Shown here: positions 34,911 through 47,611 of the stretch, piece after piece
How positions within the stretch are numbered: the first letter of the stretch is position 1
Layout: the number at the start of each line of letters is the position of its first letter
Assembly: GCA_027886175.1 (NCBI GenBank)
Contig: JAJNNQ010000075.1
Span: 1,653,001 to 1,717,000, forward strand
Origin: Phylloscopus collybita
Lineage: Eukaryota > Chordata > Aves > Passeriformes > Phylloscopidae
Direction of reading: 5' to 3'
DNA: 64,000 nucleotides
The notes under the pieces: model-generated
The model's database searches: none
What the model was told of the DNA's origin: nothing
Seen by the model: the letters and a program-made list of their open reading frames with translations, nothing else
Translations under genes and position numbers: made by a program

Positions 34911-36559
34911 TCAGCCCAAGGAGAAGGCAGGGGTATGTTCAAGCCATCGGAGGCACCCAAGTGGGAAGCTCCTTTCAGGCTGCTTAGTGAGACTTTTAGG
35001 AGGCAGCAGCTGCAGTTCTGCATCTGGGATAATCACCACGTGGTATCCAACATGCCTTGGCACCCAGGACAGGAAATCAATAGCATCAACCTTTACCAGC
35101 ATTACAATGACGAGGTTAATATTGATCTTTTGACATTAAGGTGTGGTATGCAAGCCCTTAGCATCATTGCTGGGAATCTGAAGCTGGAGCACTATAAAAC
35201 AGGCTGCAGGCACAGCAATTTGCTCACAGGTCCCCCAGAGACCCTGGATTAGAATGAATAAAGCAGTTCTCAGCCTGATTTGTAATTGACCGTTCCCAAA
35301 GTCGTCGCCTTTTCTTCCAGTGGCGAGAGGGGGATTATTCACACGTGTCTGTTATGTCCCTTCAAAGTCCCAGAGTGGCACAAGGAAATGCCAAATGGAA
35401 TTTGTGTGCAGGCAGCAGAGTTGTGGTCTCAGCCTGTGTTTTCAACCTGAAAACTAAATAGGAGTTAAGCTCTTGTTCTTTATAATGTCTTGATGTAGAA
35501 CAGAGATTACCTTGCTAGAGTGAGCCCTCCCTCTCATTTCTCCTGTAATCACCACCAAAAGAAAACCTTTTGCCCAATGAAAGCATCTCCAGGAGAATTT
35601 CTTAACCCTGAGTCTGCTGATCCAGTCCCTCAAACTGATAATCTTCAGCCCCGAGGGAGATCAAGGTCTTAAAGGCTTAAACCCCTTTGTCCCTAGAGAC
35701 AAATCTGATGTGAAATTCCCTTGGTCTGAGGTCCTGCTTAAGAAAGGAAGGGCAGAGAATTGAGTGATTAAATCATCACAGATGAGGAGATGCCACCAAG
35801 GCTCAGCATTTACCCAGGAATTTGTAAATGACTTTTCCTGTTGTTCCCATTTGCCATTTATATTCCAGCAGTGTTAAGAGGTCTTGAGTAAAATGAGACT
35901 GGCTCTGGGGTTGGCACTCCATAGGCAGAACAGTCACAGACAGTCCTTGATCCTGAGAGCCTGCAGTGAGTTAGGCAGTGCCTAATTACTGCTGTGATTG
36001 GAGCTGCAGAGCCAGGGAGGTGAGTGTGTGTAGAGAGGGAAGAGAGGAGTGGGTTCAGTAACAGATACACAGAGATTCAGACCACTTCACAAATTACTGA
36101 CCCTACTTAATTGCCAATCATCATGTGCATTAGCTGTTTCATTTTTTTTATTTCAATGAGGGAAGGCAGACAAATATCCCTGTGCTACAAGATTGCCTGA
36201 ACAAAACAGGCGGGTTCTGGGCGGGCCAAGGGTGGTGTTTTTCCTCCCAGCGCATTCCCCAGATTGACTGGAAATTAATCTATATGAGAATAGAGGATGG
36301 AGACAGATGGTGGAAGATTTCCCTGCCTCCTTTTTCCATTTTGTCACCTTTGGTGCTCAGGGGAGTCAGGAGTGGTTTGGGTTATTCTGGATTGCCAGGA
36401 TTGCTCAGGATGGAGAGGCAGTGCACCAGGTGACTCCCTTTCCTGTAACACCCCATGAAAAGAGGAACACGGCTAAATCCCTTTTGGATAACCTCACTGC
36501 AGCCCTCCAGTAGTTAAAGAGGGTTTAAAAAGGAGGGAGAGCGAATTCTTACATGAACA

Positions 36560-36836
36560 GATAATGACAGGACAAGCAGAAGTGGCTTTAAAGTAATAGA
36601 GGAGAGATTGAGATGAGATATAAAGAAGAAATTCTTCACTCAGAGTGTGGTGAGACACTGGCAAAGGCTACCCAGAGAAGCTGTGGCTGTCCCATCCCTG
36701 GAAACGTTCAAGGCCAGGTTGGATGAGGTTTGGAACACCCTGGGATAATGGAAGGTTCTGTCCCGTGGCAGGGGATGGAACTGGGTGGTCTTTAAGGTCC
36801 CTTCCAATCCAAACCATTCTGTGATTCTATGAATGC
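36560..36836 (+). mobile_element. CR1 LINE 3'-end fragment, plus orientation
   Basis: ATAATGACAGGACAAGCAG, GAAGCTGTGGCTGTCCCATC, and a well-preserved tail CCATTCTGTGATTCTATGA. It is one of the better-preserved copies. Confidence 0.94.
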
Positions 36837-39800
36837 AACCTCCCCTAGAGATACTGACTGCTTGGCCAGCAACTCTCACTTCACACAAGGCAAACAACCT
36901 CTAATAGTTGTATCTCCTAATTACCAGGGACTGCTGTCTGATGAGTCGTGCCGTATTTTATTTTTCTCTGGGGTCATCTGGGATGGTTCACGAAGACCAA
37001 AAGCAGGAAGCTGGTGAAGGGTGGATCTGCACTGCCTGGCTTCAGAGGCTTCCCAAATGTCTCAGATTGGATACATCTGTCTACTATTTTTTTTTTTTTT
37101 TGAGCACATCAGTATGAGCCAAGAGCAACATCTACTGGCCGAGCTGTTTAGCGAGACCAAGCGTAGATCTGGCACAACCCATGGATTTTACACATCTGTG
37201 AGATATTTTTAGGTGTTACCCCAGCACCAGGATTAGCACCAGCTCTTCCCAGCTGTGCAGGTTGCCACCAAAGCAGATATCTCAGCCCTGCACACCTGGT
37301 TTTGGCTTTTATCCATCCCTAATGTGAAAATTGCTTTTTAAGCCCACTGTGTACGGGGTGGCCCAAGGAAGTATCTGTGTACCTTCATTTCTTCTTAGCA
37401 AAGTGCTCCTGGCACTTTCCATTGAGGTTTCCTGGGATAAAACAAGCTGAAGGGGAGTAGCAGCCCACTCACTGCCACCAAAACTGCAAGAAACTTTCCA
37501 TGGGAGGTATTCAAGTGGTCTAACTTCATGGATCGAAAATAAAGGGTCCAAATTTGGAGGCTGAGCCTTTTCTGGTATCTCCTGGTGGGAGCTAAGAGAA
37601 TGTGTGGACTTGAAAATAGGAGCTCAGTATAAGAAATGGTGCTGGCAAAGCTGGGTTATGAGGAGAGATTATGGGAAGGGGCTTCACCCCCCAAAACTGT
37701 CCAGATGTGTCAAATTCAACATTGTTATCAGCCCTTGGGTTTGTTTTTTTGGTTTTTTTTTTTTTACAACTCATCTCAAAAGGCAGCGTGGGAATGTGTG
37801 GGAATGAGAGCGAGGAATCAGTGAAGCTGTACCCAAAAATGTTAGCAAGAAAAAAAAAAAAAGGAAATGAAGAGACTGTGAGTTCATCTTATTAGGAGGA
37901 GTGAGAAGAAACCCCATGAACAACAGGCATAGCTCATGTCTCCACCTCTGCAGCCTGGAGCACTCGGCTGTTCAGGCACTGACAGGAGAACAGAGCTCTG
38001 AGGAACTCCAAATCAATTACACATAAAACACAATTTCCTTCCCTCACCAGGGCCACTTCTCCCTGCAGAGCAGGATTTAAAGGGGGGGAGTAAGACAAAA
38101 GCAGCCTGATCTGTATTCTGAGCTCGCTGCAAGATCCCAGACCCCCTCCCCTCTAGAGCATTGCCAGGTGAGCAACAAACAGCCCAGGTGGTTGTAGAGG
38201 TCTGTGGTGCAGATCTGACCACTTGGGCACTCCATAAATAGAGGAGGAAAATAAAAACTCTGAAAATACAGGCTTTATATTTGGCCATGTTGCTAGAAAC
38301 ACCCATTCCTCTCTGTTGATTATAGGAGACCAAATGACCTCCTTAGACATTGAGGATGTTTTTTGGTCAGGGAAATCCTTCTCTCATCAGGGATGAGAGA
38401 TGGCAGAGAACCACAAGTGGTTAAAATGAGCAGGAGCCACAAGCCAAAGGAACAACCCTGCCTGCTGCAGGCAGGTGGTGAACTCGCTCTATCCAGGTGC
38501 CTTGTCTGCTCCTGCTGACTGACAGCCACCTCCAGCTGTCCCTTTGGCTGTCCCCTCTCAGGACAGGACCTGCAGGTGTTCAGTGCAGACCAAACTGAAG
38601 CCAGGACACCTGAGGTGTGCAGGGAGCTGTGCCCTCTGAAGGGGCAGGGCCAGCAGCATCACAGGACTCTGGATGTCTGCTCAGGCTTGTCAGAGATCTC
38701 ATGCACGACCTCAGAAGAGTCATCTTCCCTCTGCCTGATTTCCAAGTGCCTCTGATAATGATGGGAAATAGGAAGGTGCTGAAACTGGGAGAAGAAAGAC
38801 AAATTGTGCTCTTTGTGGCCATGATCTGTGGACATGGATCCCAGCTGGAAACAACCCCGTGGCTCTTACTTGGCCTGTTGTAGCCCTAAAACCCCACCAG
38901 ATCCCACAGTCAGAATCCTACCCACCTCTTTGGACAGGTGTGGTATCTGCCCACATAAAACAGTCAAGACAGGTAAGGAAGGTTTTTGTTCAGCTCAGTT
39001 GTGGTCCATAGATGATGGCATGGCTGAGTCCATGTAGGGCATTTGTAGGATCCCCTTCATGGGGAGGACAGGAAGGTTCTTGCAGGGAAATGAATCACCC
39101 CTTTCCTCCAAACTGCAGCACGGACTGGGGCTTGACCCAATGCCAACAAGAGTTCAACAGGACCAGGATTAAGATGGTCATTAAAGGCTCATTTTACCTC
39201 TCCTTGAGGATGCCTTGTGGTGACTTCCACCTGGTTTTGTGCACAAGTTTCTGGGCATGGCTTCAAGTGCAGCGCGTGTGGGAGGAAAGGGAAAGGCCAT
39301 GGAGGAGTTTGAGTTTCCTCTACTGTCTGCCAGAATAATCTCCTGGTTACAGGAACTGGTGCATGGGAAGTTATAATGACAAGTGCTTGGGAAAAAGGAG
39401 TTGTCTTAAACCTAAGGAAAGAAAAGAAAAAGATAACTCCAGGCTACAGAAGCCCAGGGGTCTGGATTTCGACCTGATGCCTCCCAGAAATCATCTATTT
39501 CTAGATAAAGAGTGGAATCAAAAAGCTGCATCCAAGCAGATGGGCTGGTTCTGATCCCTGGCTGAGCAGGCACATGAGGATCCACGCAGGTAATGCATGA
39601 GCAGAGGCCAAATAAAGAACAGAACAGCAACCCAAGACACGAGGGGCACAAGCCTGAAGGGAAAGGTTGAGCTCTGGTGTCTCCCTGAACAATACAAGGC
39701 ACAAAATATTCTGTTACCAGCCTGGGGAGCAGACAATTAAAACACTACTTGAAGCAAATGTCTCCTGACTCTGGCTCAGAATTTCAATTAGGCTGGGAAG

Positions 39801-40236
39801 GCTTATTGCACTTAAGTGCAGGTTAGTGACATTTCAGGAAGGAGAGATTGATTGGGAGCTGGGTCACAGCTCAGCAGCGGGGATCATGTCTAGGGGCCTG
39901 TCCTTAAAAACAATGTGTGATCTCTGTGTGGCATTTTCCTTGTTTAGCTCCTTTATGTTTCCTTTGAGAATAAATAATCCCAGTAGCCAGAGAACTGTGT
40001 CCCCCCCTTTCAAACACTGGCTTCTTTCCTTACTCATTTCCTATTTCAAAGTTCTTTAAGCATCCTTAGGTGTCCAAGCAGTATTTCCTCTGGCTCTTCT
40101 CTTCCTCCTAAGGTAATTAACCTTTTCTTGTCTCAAGAATCAGTTTCTGACTAGCAGGAAACTTTTTTTCTTACTGGTTCACCAGCTTTGCAGAGCCATG
40201 GGAAACAGGGGAGTGTCTGCTACCAAGTGTAGCAAG

Positions 40237-40266
40237 TGTACCTGAAGCTACCAAGCTTCAGGTACA
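40237..40266. repeat. 13-bp perfect inverted repeat with 4-base loop
   Basis: Arms TGTACCTGAAGCT and AGCTTCAGGTACA around loop ACCA. Either strand could form a 13-bp stem. It lies in intron sequence with no recognised element around it. Confidence 0.95.
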
Positions 40267-40327
40267 AACAACCTCACTCCAGCTTTTCTCTCTGGAAAAC
40301 AAACTGGGAAAATACCCTCAGCCAGCT

Positions 40328-40346
40328 AAAAAAAAAAAAAAAAAAT
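40328..40346. repeat. Poly(A) tract
   Basis: About 18 adenines about 60 bp after the perfect hairpin. No retrocopy was recognised. Confidence 0.8.
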
Positions 40347-40722
40347 TATTGGAAGACACCAAATGTGCACGAGGGAAAAATCCAGTAGGTGATAAACCCA
40401 GGCAGGACAATTCACCAGGTCCTTTGGTGTGGTTAGTGGTGACTGAGAGAGCTACAGCTTTTGGGAGATGTGCATGAGACAGGATGGTTTCTTTTTTCCA
40501 TAAAACATCCCAAAATTCATTAATTCCTCACCATTCCCACACATCCATACTGGAACTGCTGTAACCACACAACTGCACTGACTAATAAACACATCACACA
40601 AAATGAAACCCTTCCAGAAGGAAACACTCTGGTCTAGCACTTGAACTCCAGCATAGGCAAAAACCCTGCTAGGGACACACTCTGGGGAGATGAGGAGCAA
40701 AGCAAATAATCAGATATGATAA

Positions 40723-40965
40723 AATCAACCAGGAGAGGTTTAGACTGGATTTTAGGGAAAATTTTTTTCACTGGAAGGCTGTCAGGCATTGGAACAGGCT
40801 GCCCAGGGGAGTGGTAAAATCACCATCCCTGGGAAGTGTTCTAAAGGTGTGTGGATGTGGCTCTTGGGGACGTTGTTCAGTGGTGGACTTGGCAGTGATG
40901 GGTGAACAGTTGGAACTGATGATCTCAGATATCTTTCAACCTTAATCATTTTCTGATTCTAAGAT
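40723..40965 (+). mobile_element. CR1 LINE 3' fragment, plus orientation
   Basis: AGGTTTAGACTGGATTTTAGG, TTGGAACAGGCTGCCCAGG, AAATCACCATCCCTGGG, TGTTCAGTGGTGGACTTGG and tail ATTTTCTGATTCTAAG. It is the same broad subfamily as the copies at 28365 and 47612. Confidence 0.92.
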
Positions 40966-41312
40966 TTCTGCTATTGAAAAAAGTTGTAGGTAAAGGAGCC
41001 TCATTTGGACCCATGATGGGCACACTGATGGACAAGTCTAATGTGTGTTCTGCTCAGAGGGGGTGAATTTATTTTTTAATCACCAGGAATAGATTTATTT
41101 TTTTTAACTCTATAAATCTGCTGGATTGGTTCCTGGAACCATGGATTCTTCAATGTCCTGCCACAAGTGGTTCCACAGATTCATGGCTCAGAACATTTAG
41201 TCCTTGTTTGTTGTTGATTCACTCAAAACAATTTTGTCCTTGTACTATCCCAGGTAAAACTGCTGTGATTCAGTCTCTCAGGGTGGCCAGGTTGATGGAC
41301 TTGGAATCACAA

Positions 41313-41369
41313 AACAGAATCATAGAATCATTAAGGCTGGAAAAAACCTCTACAATCATCGAGTCCAAC
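41313..41369 (-). mobile_element. CR1 tail, interrupted by an LTR
   Basis: AGAATCATAGAATCATTAAGG and AATCATCGAGTCCAAC form the last part of a CR1. It stops exactly where the LTR begins. CR1-like sequence resumes on the other side of the LTR (about 41920-41975). Confidence 0.85.
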
Positions 41370-41872
41370 TGTTGGAAATGATACAGAGTTTAAAATCTAT
41401 ATGTAACTTTAGTAAGGGGGTTAGTTCACCTTTGCCCAGGAGGAAAGGAATTGAAGTTTCTTTTCAAAAGACTGTTTCATAACTCAAGGCCTGATGAGCT
41501 GAACATCTCAACAGACTGGGAGTAGCATTGAAGATACACAAAAGATAATGACCATTAATGACCATTAATGAACATCAACTCCAGACATCACCCCTGGCAT
41601 GGTCAGAGACACCTGGTCTGGGAAAGGAGAGATAAGAGAATGGGAATCTAATTAACATCGAAAGCAAAGGGATCAATGATCTTGGGGCTTGGGGCCAATG
41701 AACATTGAACCAGTGAATTTAGCAGGGTTTTGACTACGTAGGTATGTGAAAAATATAGTAAAATTCATGTGTGATGGAAGGATTTTCTCTGGACAACCTG
41801 TGAAATGTGTGGATGAAATTAATTATGTTGCACATCCTGGTCAGGATAAAGTAATGCCTTGATTCTCCAACA
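41370..41872. mobile_element. Solo LTR (503 bp) inserted into a CR1
   Basis: The element starts TGTTGGA and ends TCCAACA, a perfect 7-bp terminal inverted repeat of the kind found at retroviral LTR ends. The flanks are CCAAC and CCAAA, a 4-of-5 match to a target-site duplication. It splits a CR1 copy. Internal features include GGCCAATG near 41695 and a small tandem repeat (AATGACCATT units, 41537-41570). No internal retroviral genes remain, so it is probably a recombination remnant. Its orientation is uncertain. Confidence 0.72.
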
Positions 41873-41919
41873 CCAAAAAGAAAAAAGTTTCAGAGTTTCT
41901 GTTTCTCCTGCAGTTTTGG

Positions 41920-41978
41920 TGACACAACCCTTAAACCTGCCAGCTCCACCACTAAACCACGTCCCCAGACACTCAGAA
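41920..41978 (-). mobile_element. CR1 continuation beyond the LTR
   Basis: CCAGCTCCACCACTAAACCA followed by CGTCCCCAGACACT matches the segment expected next to the CR1 tail at 41313-41369. Confidence 0.65.
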
Positions 41979-44900
41979 AAGAGGTGATAGCATCTTTCCT
42001 CCCAGGAACCAACCAGCTCCCATCCCGACTTTTCCACTTCGATTCCAAACATTGCTTGTGTGGGGTTCCCAGATCCTTATCAGCCCTCATCCACACTCCA
42101 CCTCTAACCTCAAACAGAGCCAGCCTGCTCTCAGCAGACCTGTCCTAAAAGCCAGGCTTTTCCTTTGGAAAGGGATTGGTGGTGCTGAAAGGCAAATATT
42201 TGCCAGAGAAGGTTTTGGTGGGTCCTTCAGGGATCTCTGCACATGCAGGGCAAATTACTGCTTGGAGCAGAGGAGTGAAACATGATTTTTAATTTTATTT
42301 TTTTTTCCTTCGCCGAATGGTGTTTGCTTTTCCCCTTGGTCAGCTCTGAGAAAGGTTTTATTATCAGGAAAGTCCATTTTGTGTCAGCACTGATGGTTCC
42401 CCACAGAGCCATCCATGGAAACCACCCTGGCCCCTTTGAAAGCACCGTGGAGGTTTTCCAACGCCCCTCCAACAGATTATTCCTATCCCTGCATCCGTGG
42501 AGTGAGATGAATCAATGGGGGACCCAGGAGGGTTATTTTGCCCATGAATTATTTACACCCACTGGGTAATACTTCATTTTAGACTGGCCTTGTTTTACGC
42601 TTGTAATTTTTAATTCTTATAATTCCACCTCCAGCAAGCAGAGGCTCCTGAGAGCAGTAGATTATATCTCAGCGGGCACACTCTGGGATGCATAAATAAC
42701 CTCTCCTCTGCTGACAGCACATGGGAAGTGGGCTGGGCTTTCATTGAGGTTAAGATTCCCCACCCCCCCTCCCCCCTCTGTCTTAAAGGAATCTTTATCT
42801 CCGTGCAGCTATGCCTCTGTTTGGTAGCAAAAGAACTATTTAAATGCAAATGTTGACTTTTTGCCAGGGGCTGGAGGGAAAATGCTTGTCTAATGATGTC
42901 CTTCCAAAAGTACAACTGGTGCTGTTTGTAAAGGAATTGCATCAGGAGGAGTTGGGACTTTGGTTCCTTGCACTTCTATAAATGCCTCTGCCCATACTGA
43001 CTTCTACCCCTTGAAGTCATCGCCAGAGAAAAAAAAATAAAATAAACCAAGGGTATCAATATTTATAAAAAATATACTAAAAGCAAAGCAGCTTTTTGAT
43101 GAGATTTCCCCTTCCTCTGCCCAGCCTCCTGAAGATGGAAGAAGTGGGAACACTGCATGCTCACTCAAATTTGAGATGTTTGGTTTTTTTCTTCTCTGTC
43201 TTGGGTCTGAGTTTTCAGACACTGAATATTGGGGTGACGAGGTCTGCAAGGTGACTTATGGGCTGGGGCTCACTTGGAAGGGAAAGAGGAGATTCAGACT
43301 CTGAAGGTGACTGAGAAGAAAAGAAGACCCGGGGTGAAGAAGAAATGAAAAAGATGCCCGGAGCAGGGTGACTAATTTTGTCAGGGATAAACCACTCTTT
43401 ACTGTTTCATACCATTTTCCTCTGCTGATTCTGATTTAAAGCCAAAATTAGCCAGACCTTCCAGACTTGCTTGCAAAGCAAACAGCCCAGGGATGCTGAA
43501 AGAAGACCAAAGTTACACCAAAGAGAGGGAGGGAAGAAAACACAAAATACCCAGCCAACATCCCCACAAGCACCTTCACTCACAGCCAGAGGGGAGAATT
43601 AAACACACACTGTGGGTTTCATTTTGGGCCATGTCCCCTGCTCCAAGTTTTGTGCAGGAGCAAGAAGGGCTCGAAACAATTGGAAGCAGATTTGTGGGAT
43701 CCATCAGGAGTGGATGGGGCAGTGCCTGGAGGCACCGAAGTTTTCCTCCAGCAGAGAACGTTGGGAAGGGGTGGGTGAGCTCTCGGAGCTGTCATTCACG
43801 GGAGCTGCAGCAGGAGCTGGAAGCTGGGAAAAATCCCAGCGGGTCTGTCTGTGCCATGCTTCTTATGAGCCAGAGCAAGGCTTCCCTCATCCTTCCCCAT
43901 CCTTCCCCCTCCTTCCCCTCTCACAGCTCGGGCTCTGCAGGCTGATGAGTTCCAGCCCGTTGCGATTTGATGTAGTTCAGTTACCAAGGAGACAACGATC
44001 TGCAAAGGGGAACCTTTGTGGCATCCGGGGGAGGAGAATCGATGCAGATCATTCCGGGCTTGAGGATGGCCCCGGGCCAAGAGCTCGGGAGCAGGGAAGC
44101 AATTGTCCTGGTCCTTGTGAGATATCCCAGGGCAGGCTGAAGCCTAGAGGACCTCCAAAATACCATTTCGAAAGAGGTTAGTCTATCTGTGGGATGAGGA
44201 AGGGCCAGTCTGTCCTCAAAGCCTGTCCTCAGCACCAGTTAGACACTTCAGCTGGGACACTGGAATGAGAAATGGTCACTTTGTTTTGTCTAACATCACC
44301 CTACATCCCAACGAACCTGATGGAAAAATAAGGATCACCTCACTAAAGCTCCTTCAGGTGAGAAGAGCTGGAACTGAGGTTTCAATCACTCTGCTTAGAC
44401 CAGGGCTGATTTTTTTAGAGTAGGGTAGAAAGGTTTGGAAACCTCCTGCCAGTGTCCTGGCCTTCCTTTTTCCTTACCCTCCACAAGCCAAGGGATTGTC
44501 ACCCTGCCCTGACATCTGCCCAGACTCGGGTGGAGCTAACAGGTGCAGCAGGGAAGGGGAGGCTGCGTTGCTTTGGAAGTCGAAAGAGACACACCTCTTA
44601 AAACAAGGATTGTGAGGGATAATGACCCCCCCTTGGCTGGAGCAGTGCAGCTCTGGCTGACTGGTCCTGAGCAATCACTTGAAGCACTGACCCAGCATCA
44701 TCCCTCTCCCTCCTTCCCAGCTGGAATGCTGAGACTGGCAAAGACTCCTTCCAGCAGGCATTTCCTCCCAGTTCCCACCTGATGATCAAGCCATGAGCAT
44801 GAAGGAGGGATGAGTGCTGAGGCACCTCACTAACTACAGAGAGGTTGTTTAGCATGTCTGCAGAAGAGGGTAAAACCCAGGAACTCAGGGGGGGATGATC

Positions 44901-45196
44901 CTTCCTCCAGCAGCTGGGGAAGAGGGAAAATAGAATTCAGTTCTGTATATTCTCCTCGCCTGGGGAAGGCTCCGTGGCTGAGTTGTCAGGTTTAATCTCT
45001 TCCCAACACGTATCCTGCAAACAACTCCTTTGTTCCTTTTTTAAGTTCAGCAGCTCAGACTCTGAGGCAGTGACAGTCTCCAGCAGAGGATTTCATGGGA
45101 GAGAGGGGAGGCTCCTCCCGTGTCAGCTCGGAGATGTTCTCTGCATGGAGGAGGCTGTGAAAAAAAGCACTTGAGATGTGGTGACCCCACAGGGAG

Positions 45197-45340
45197 CACA
45201 TGGGTTGGGAGGGACCTTAAAGACCATCTAATTCCACTTAAAAGACCATGTGATTCCAGCCCCCCTGCCATGGACAGGGGCACCTTCCACCAGCCCAGGT
45301 TGTTTAGAGCCCCACCCAACCTGAAGAAATTTTTTTTGTA
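45197..45340 (-). mobile_element. CR1 LINE 3'-end fragment with an internal duplication
   Basis: GGGTTGGGAGGGACCTTAAAG starts the copy. AAAGACCATCTAATTCCA is followed at once by AAAGACCATGTGATTCCA, a roughly 22-bp tandem duplication. The CCATGGACAGGGGCACCTTCC core is present. Confidence 0.88.
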
Positions 45341-45930
45341 ATCCCGAACACCTACAAGACACAGGAATGAATCTGGATGTGGTAGCTCCCTCATTGGCTT
45401 TGGGAACAGATTATTAGGGATGGACTGGGTATGGATTAGAGGTGTGTTGAGCAGCTCCTGCCTACGGGAGGGATGAGCCAGTCCCAAGGTGGTTCTGGCT
45501 CTTGAGTCTTCATATAGCAAATTAGGAAGCTCGGTCATCAGTGTTACAGAACATTTTAGACTGGTCTGGGGACAGACTTGTTCAGCCAGATTTTTACATC
45601 CCCACCCTTTCTGGGGAACAGCAGGAGCTAATTTTGGAGGGGGGAAGAGGGAACATGGGAAGCAGACCTGCAGTTGTCATGACAGGAATCTGTAGGAATG
45701 ATGCACACTTTCAGCTGTTACTGGTGCTGTTTCTCCGTGCATCAGTTTACAGGAACATCGCTCAGGCTGGGGACAAGTGGGAAGAATAAGTCATTCCCTG
45801 TCTAGCAAGCCCTCCAACTCACCCAGCCTGGAACACCCACAGGCCCTCCCCAGGCTACCCTGGGCTCCATCTGGACTGCGCTTTTCAGGTAGAAGTTCTA
45901 AACCATTTCTCAAATCCCCAGCCAGGAGGG

Positions 45931-46196
45931 AATCATGGAATCCTAGCATGGTTTGGGTTGGAAGAGACCTTATTCTTGTTCCAACCCACCTTCTACTACC
46001 CCAGGCTGCTCCAACCTCTGTTCAGCCTGGCCTTGGACACTTCCAGGGATGGGGCAGCCACAACTTCTCTGGACAACCTGTGCCAGGGTCTCACCACCCT
46101 CACAGGGAAGAATTTCTTCCCAATATCCAATTTAAACCTGCCCTCCTTCATTTTAAGGCCATTCCCCCTTGTCCTGTCACTACATGCCCTTAAAGA
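45931..46196 (-). mobile_element. CR1 LINE 3'-end fragment
   Basis: GGTTTGGGTTGGAAGAGACC, CTTGGACACTTCCAGGGATG, CCTCACAGGGAAGAATTTC and CTTGTCCTGTCACTACATGC. It is well preserved. Confidence 0.94.
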
Positions 46197-47011
46197 AACA
46201 AACAAATACCCTGAAATAACACGATTGGTGGGGGTTAAAAATCTACAAATGGAAGATCTACTGATCTACTTAGAAGGTGAACAAGAGTTCCATAAGTAAT
46301 GAATAACATGAATTATTTTTCCTGAACTTTATCTTCCCTTGGCTTGCAGAACAGCCACACAACACACCTGTGCTGGAAGAAGGAATATAAAGGTTGATGC
46401 AATTGACAGGGGTTTTGGGAAAGCCATGCTCCAGCACTCATTGCCCCAGCACTTTCATACTCCAGGCAATCAGGATCTCCAAGCTGAAGATGCTTTTCCA
46501 GCACCTCAGTGATAGGAGCTCGCTCAGGAGCATGAAAAATGAAACAAAACACAGAAAAAACCCTCATAAAATCCAGTAACAGCAGCAAGACCTCAGCACA
46601 GACCTCAGCAAGGAGGTTTCATCAGGGCATTTGATGGCAAGTGTTCCCTAAAACTCTCTTTGTTAGAATATCTAAGTTGTTTCCTGACCAAAAGACAATT
46701 TTTTTCATGGAAGCATCTGGGTTATTCTGTGTTTTTAAATAAAAGATGTTAGAACTCGATGTTCTGTGTGGGACATTCCTGCTAGACCCATTTTGAGGAG
46801 GAGCAGGAAGAAAAGAACTGGAAGTGTGTCACTGCTGGGGGAGTTGGGAGAAAATTTTTAACGGGTTTGGAGAAATAAAAGGGCAGGGAAATTAAGACAA
46901 AACTTCTCAAGTGGGTGAAAATATCCTCCCATGTCTAATTAGGAATTAGAGAAGGTTCAAAAGGAAATGAAAGATCTGTGATGTGAATCATAGAGTGAAA
47001 GATTGTGGTGT

Positions 47012-47275
47012 GAATCACAGAATCATGGAATGGCTTGGGCTGAAAGGGACCTTAAAGATCATCTCATTTGGGTTGGAAGAGACTTTGATAATCATCCAAT
47101 TCCAATTCTCCTGCCATGGGCAGGGACACCTTCCACTGCCCCAGGTTGCTCCAAGCCCTGTCCAACCTGGCCTTGGACACTTCCAGGGCTGGGGCAGCTA
47201 CAGCTTCTCTGGGCAATATGTGCCGGGGCCTCACCACCCTCCCAGGGAAGAATTTCTCCCAACTATCCATCTGAG
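47012..47275 (-). mobile_element. CR1 LINE 3'-end fragment with a duplicated tail segment
   Basis: Tail GAATCACAGAATCATGGAATG. The GG(C/T)TGGAAGRGACCTTRAA-like segment occurs twice in a row (near 47037 and 47071), suggesting an internal duplication or a second tail. The rest is a typical CR1 3' UTR. Confidence 0.93.
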
Positions 47276-47473
47276 GCTCTGGAAAGAAAATAAACATTTC
47301 TGTTCTTGCACTTGGACTCCTGGGAATGGGTCAGTAAAAAGTCCAACTCGTGGCACACCCCAAGGCAGCCTGGCAGGAGAATTCTTCCCTGGTCCTCTTG
47401 CCTTCTGCAGGTTTAGAGAATACTTCCACTAGTCCTGGATGGGAGTAGGCATTTCTGGATAGGTGGGAATTGC

Positions 47474-47605
47474 AAGGAAAAGAAGAAGAAAGGAAGGGGG
47501 AAGGGGGAAGGGGGAAGGAAAAGGAAAAGGAAAAGGAAAAGGAAAAGGAAAAGGAAAAGGAAAAGGAAAAGGAAAAGGAAAAGGAAAAGGAAAAGGGAAA
47601 GGAAA
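47474..47605 (+). repeat. 132-bp pure purine tract, (GGAAAA)n
   Basis: There is no pyrimidine on the plus strand for 132 bases. The first 40 bp are GAA/GGGGGAA units, followed by about 13 near-perfect GGAAAA hexamers. It is immediately followed by a plus-strand CR1 copy. Confidence 0.97.
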
Positions 47606-47611
47606 CCCTGA

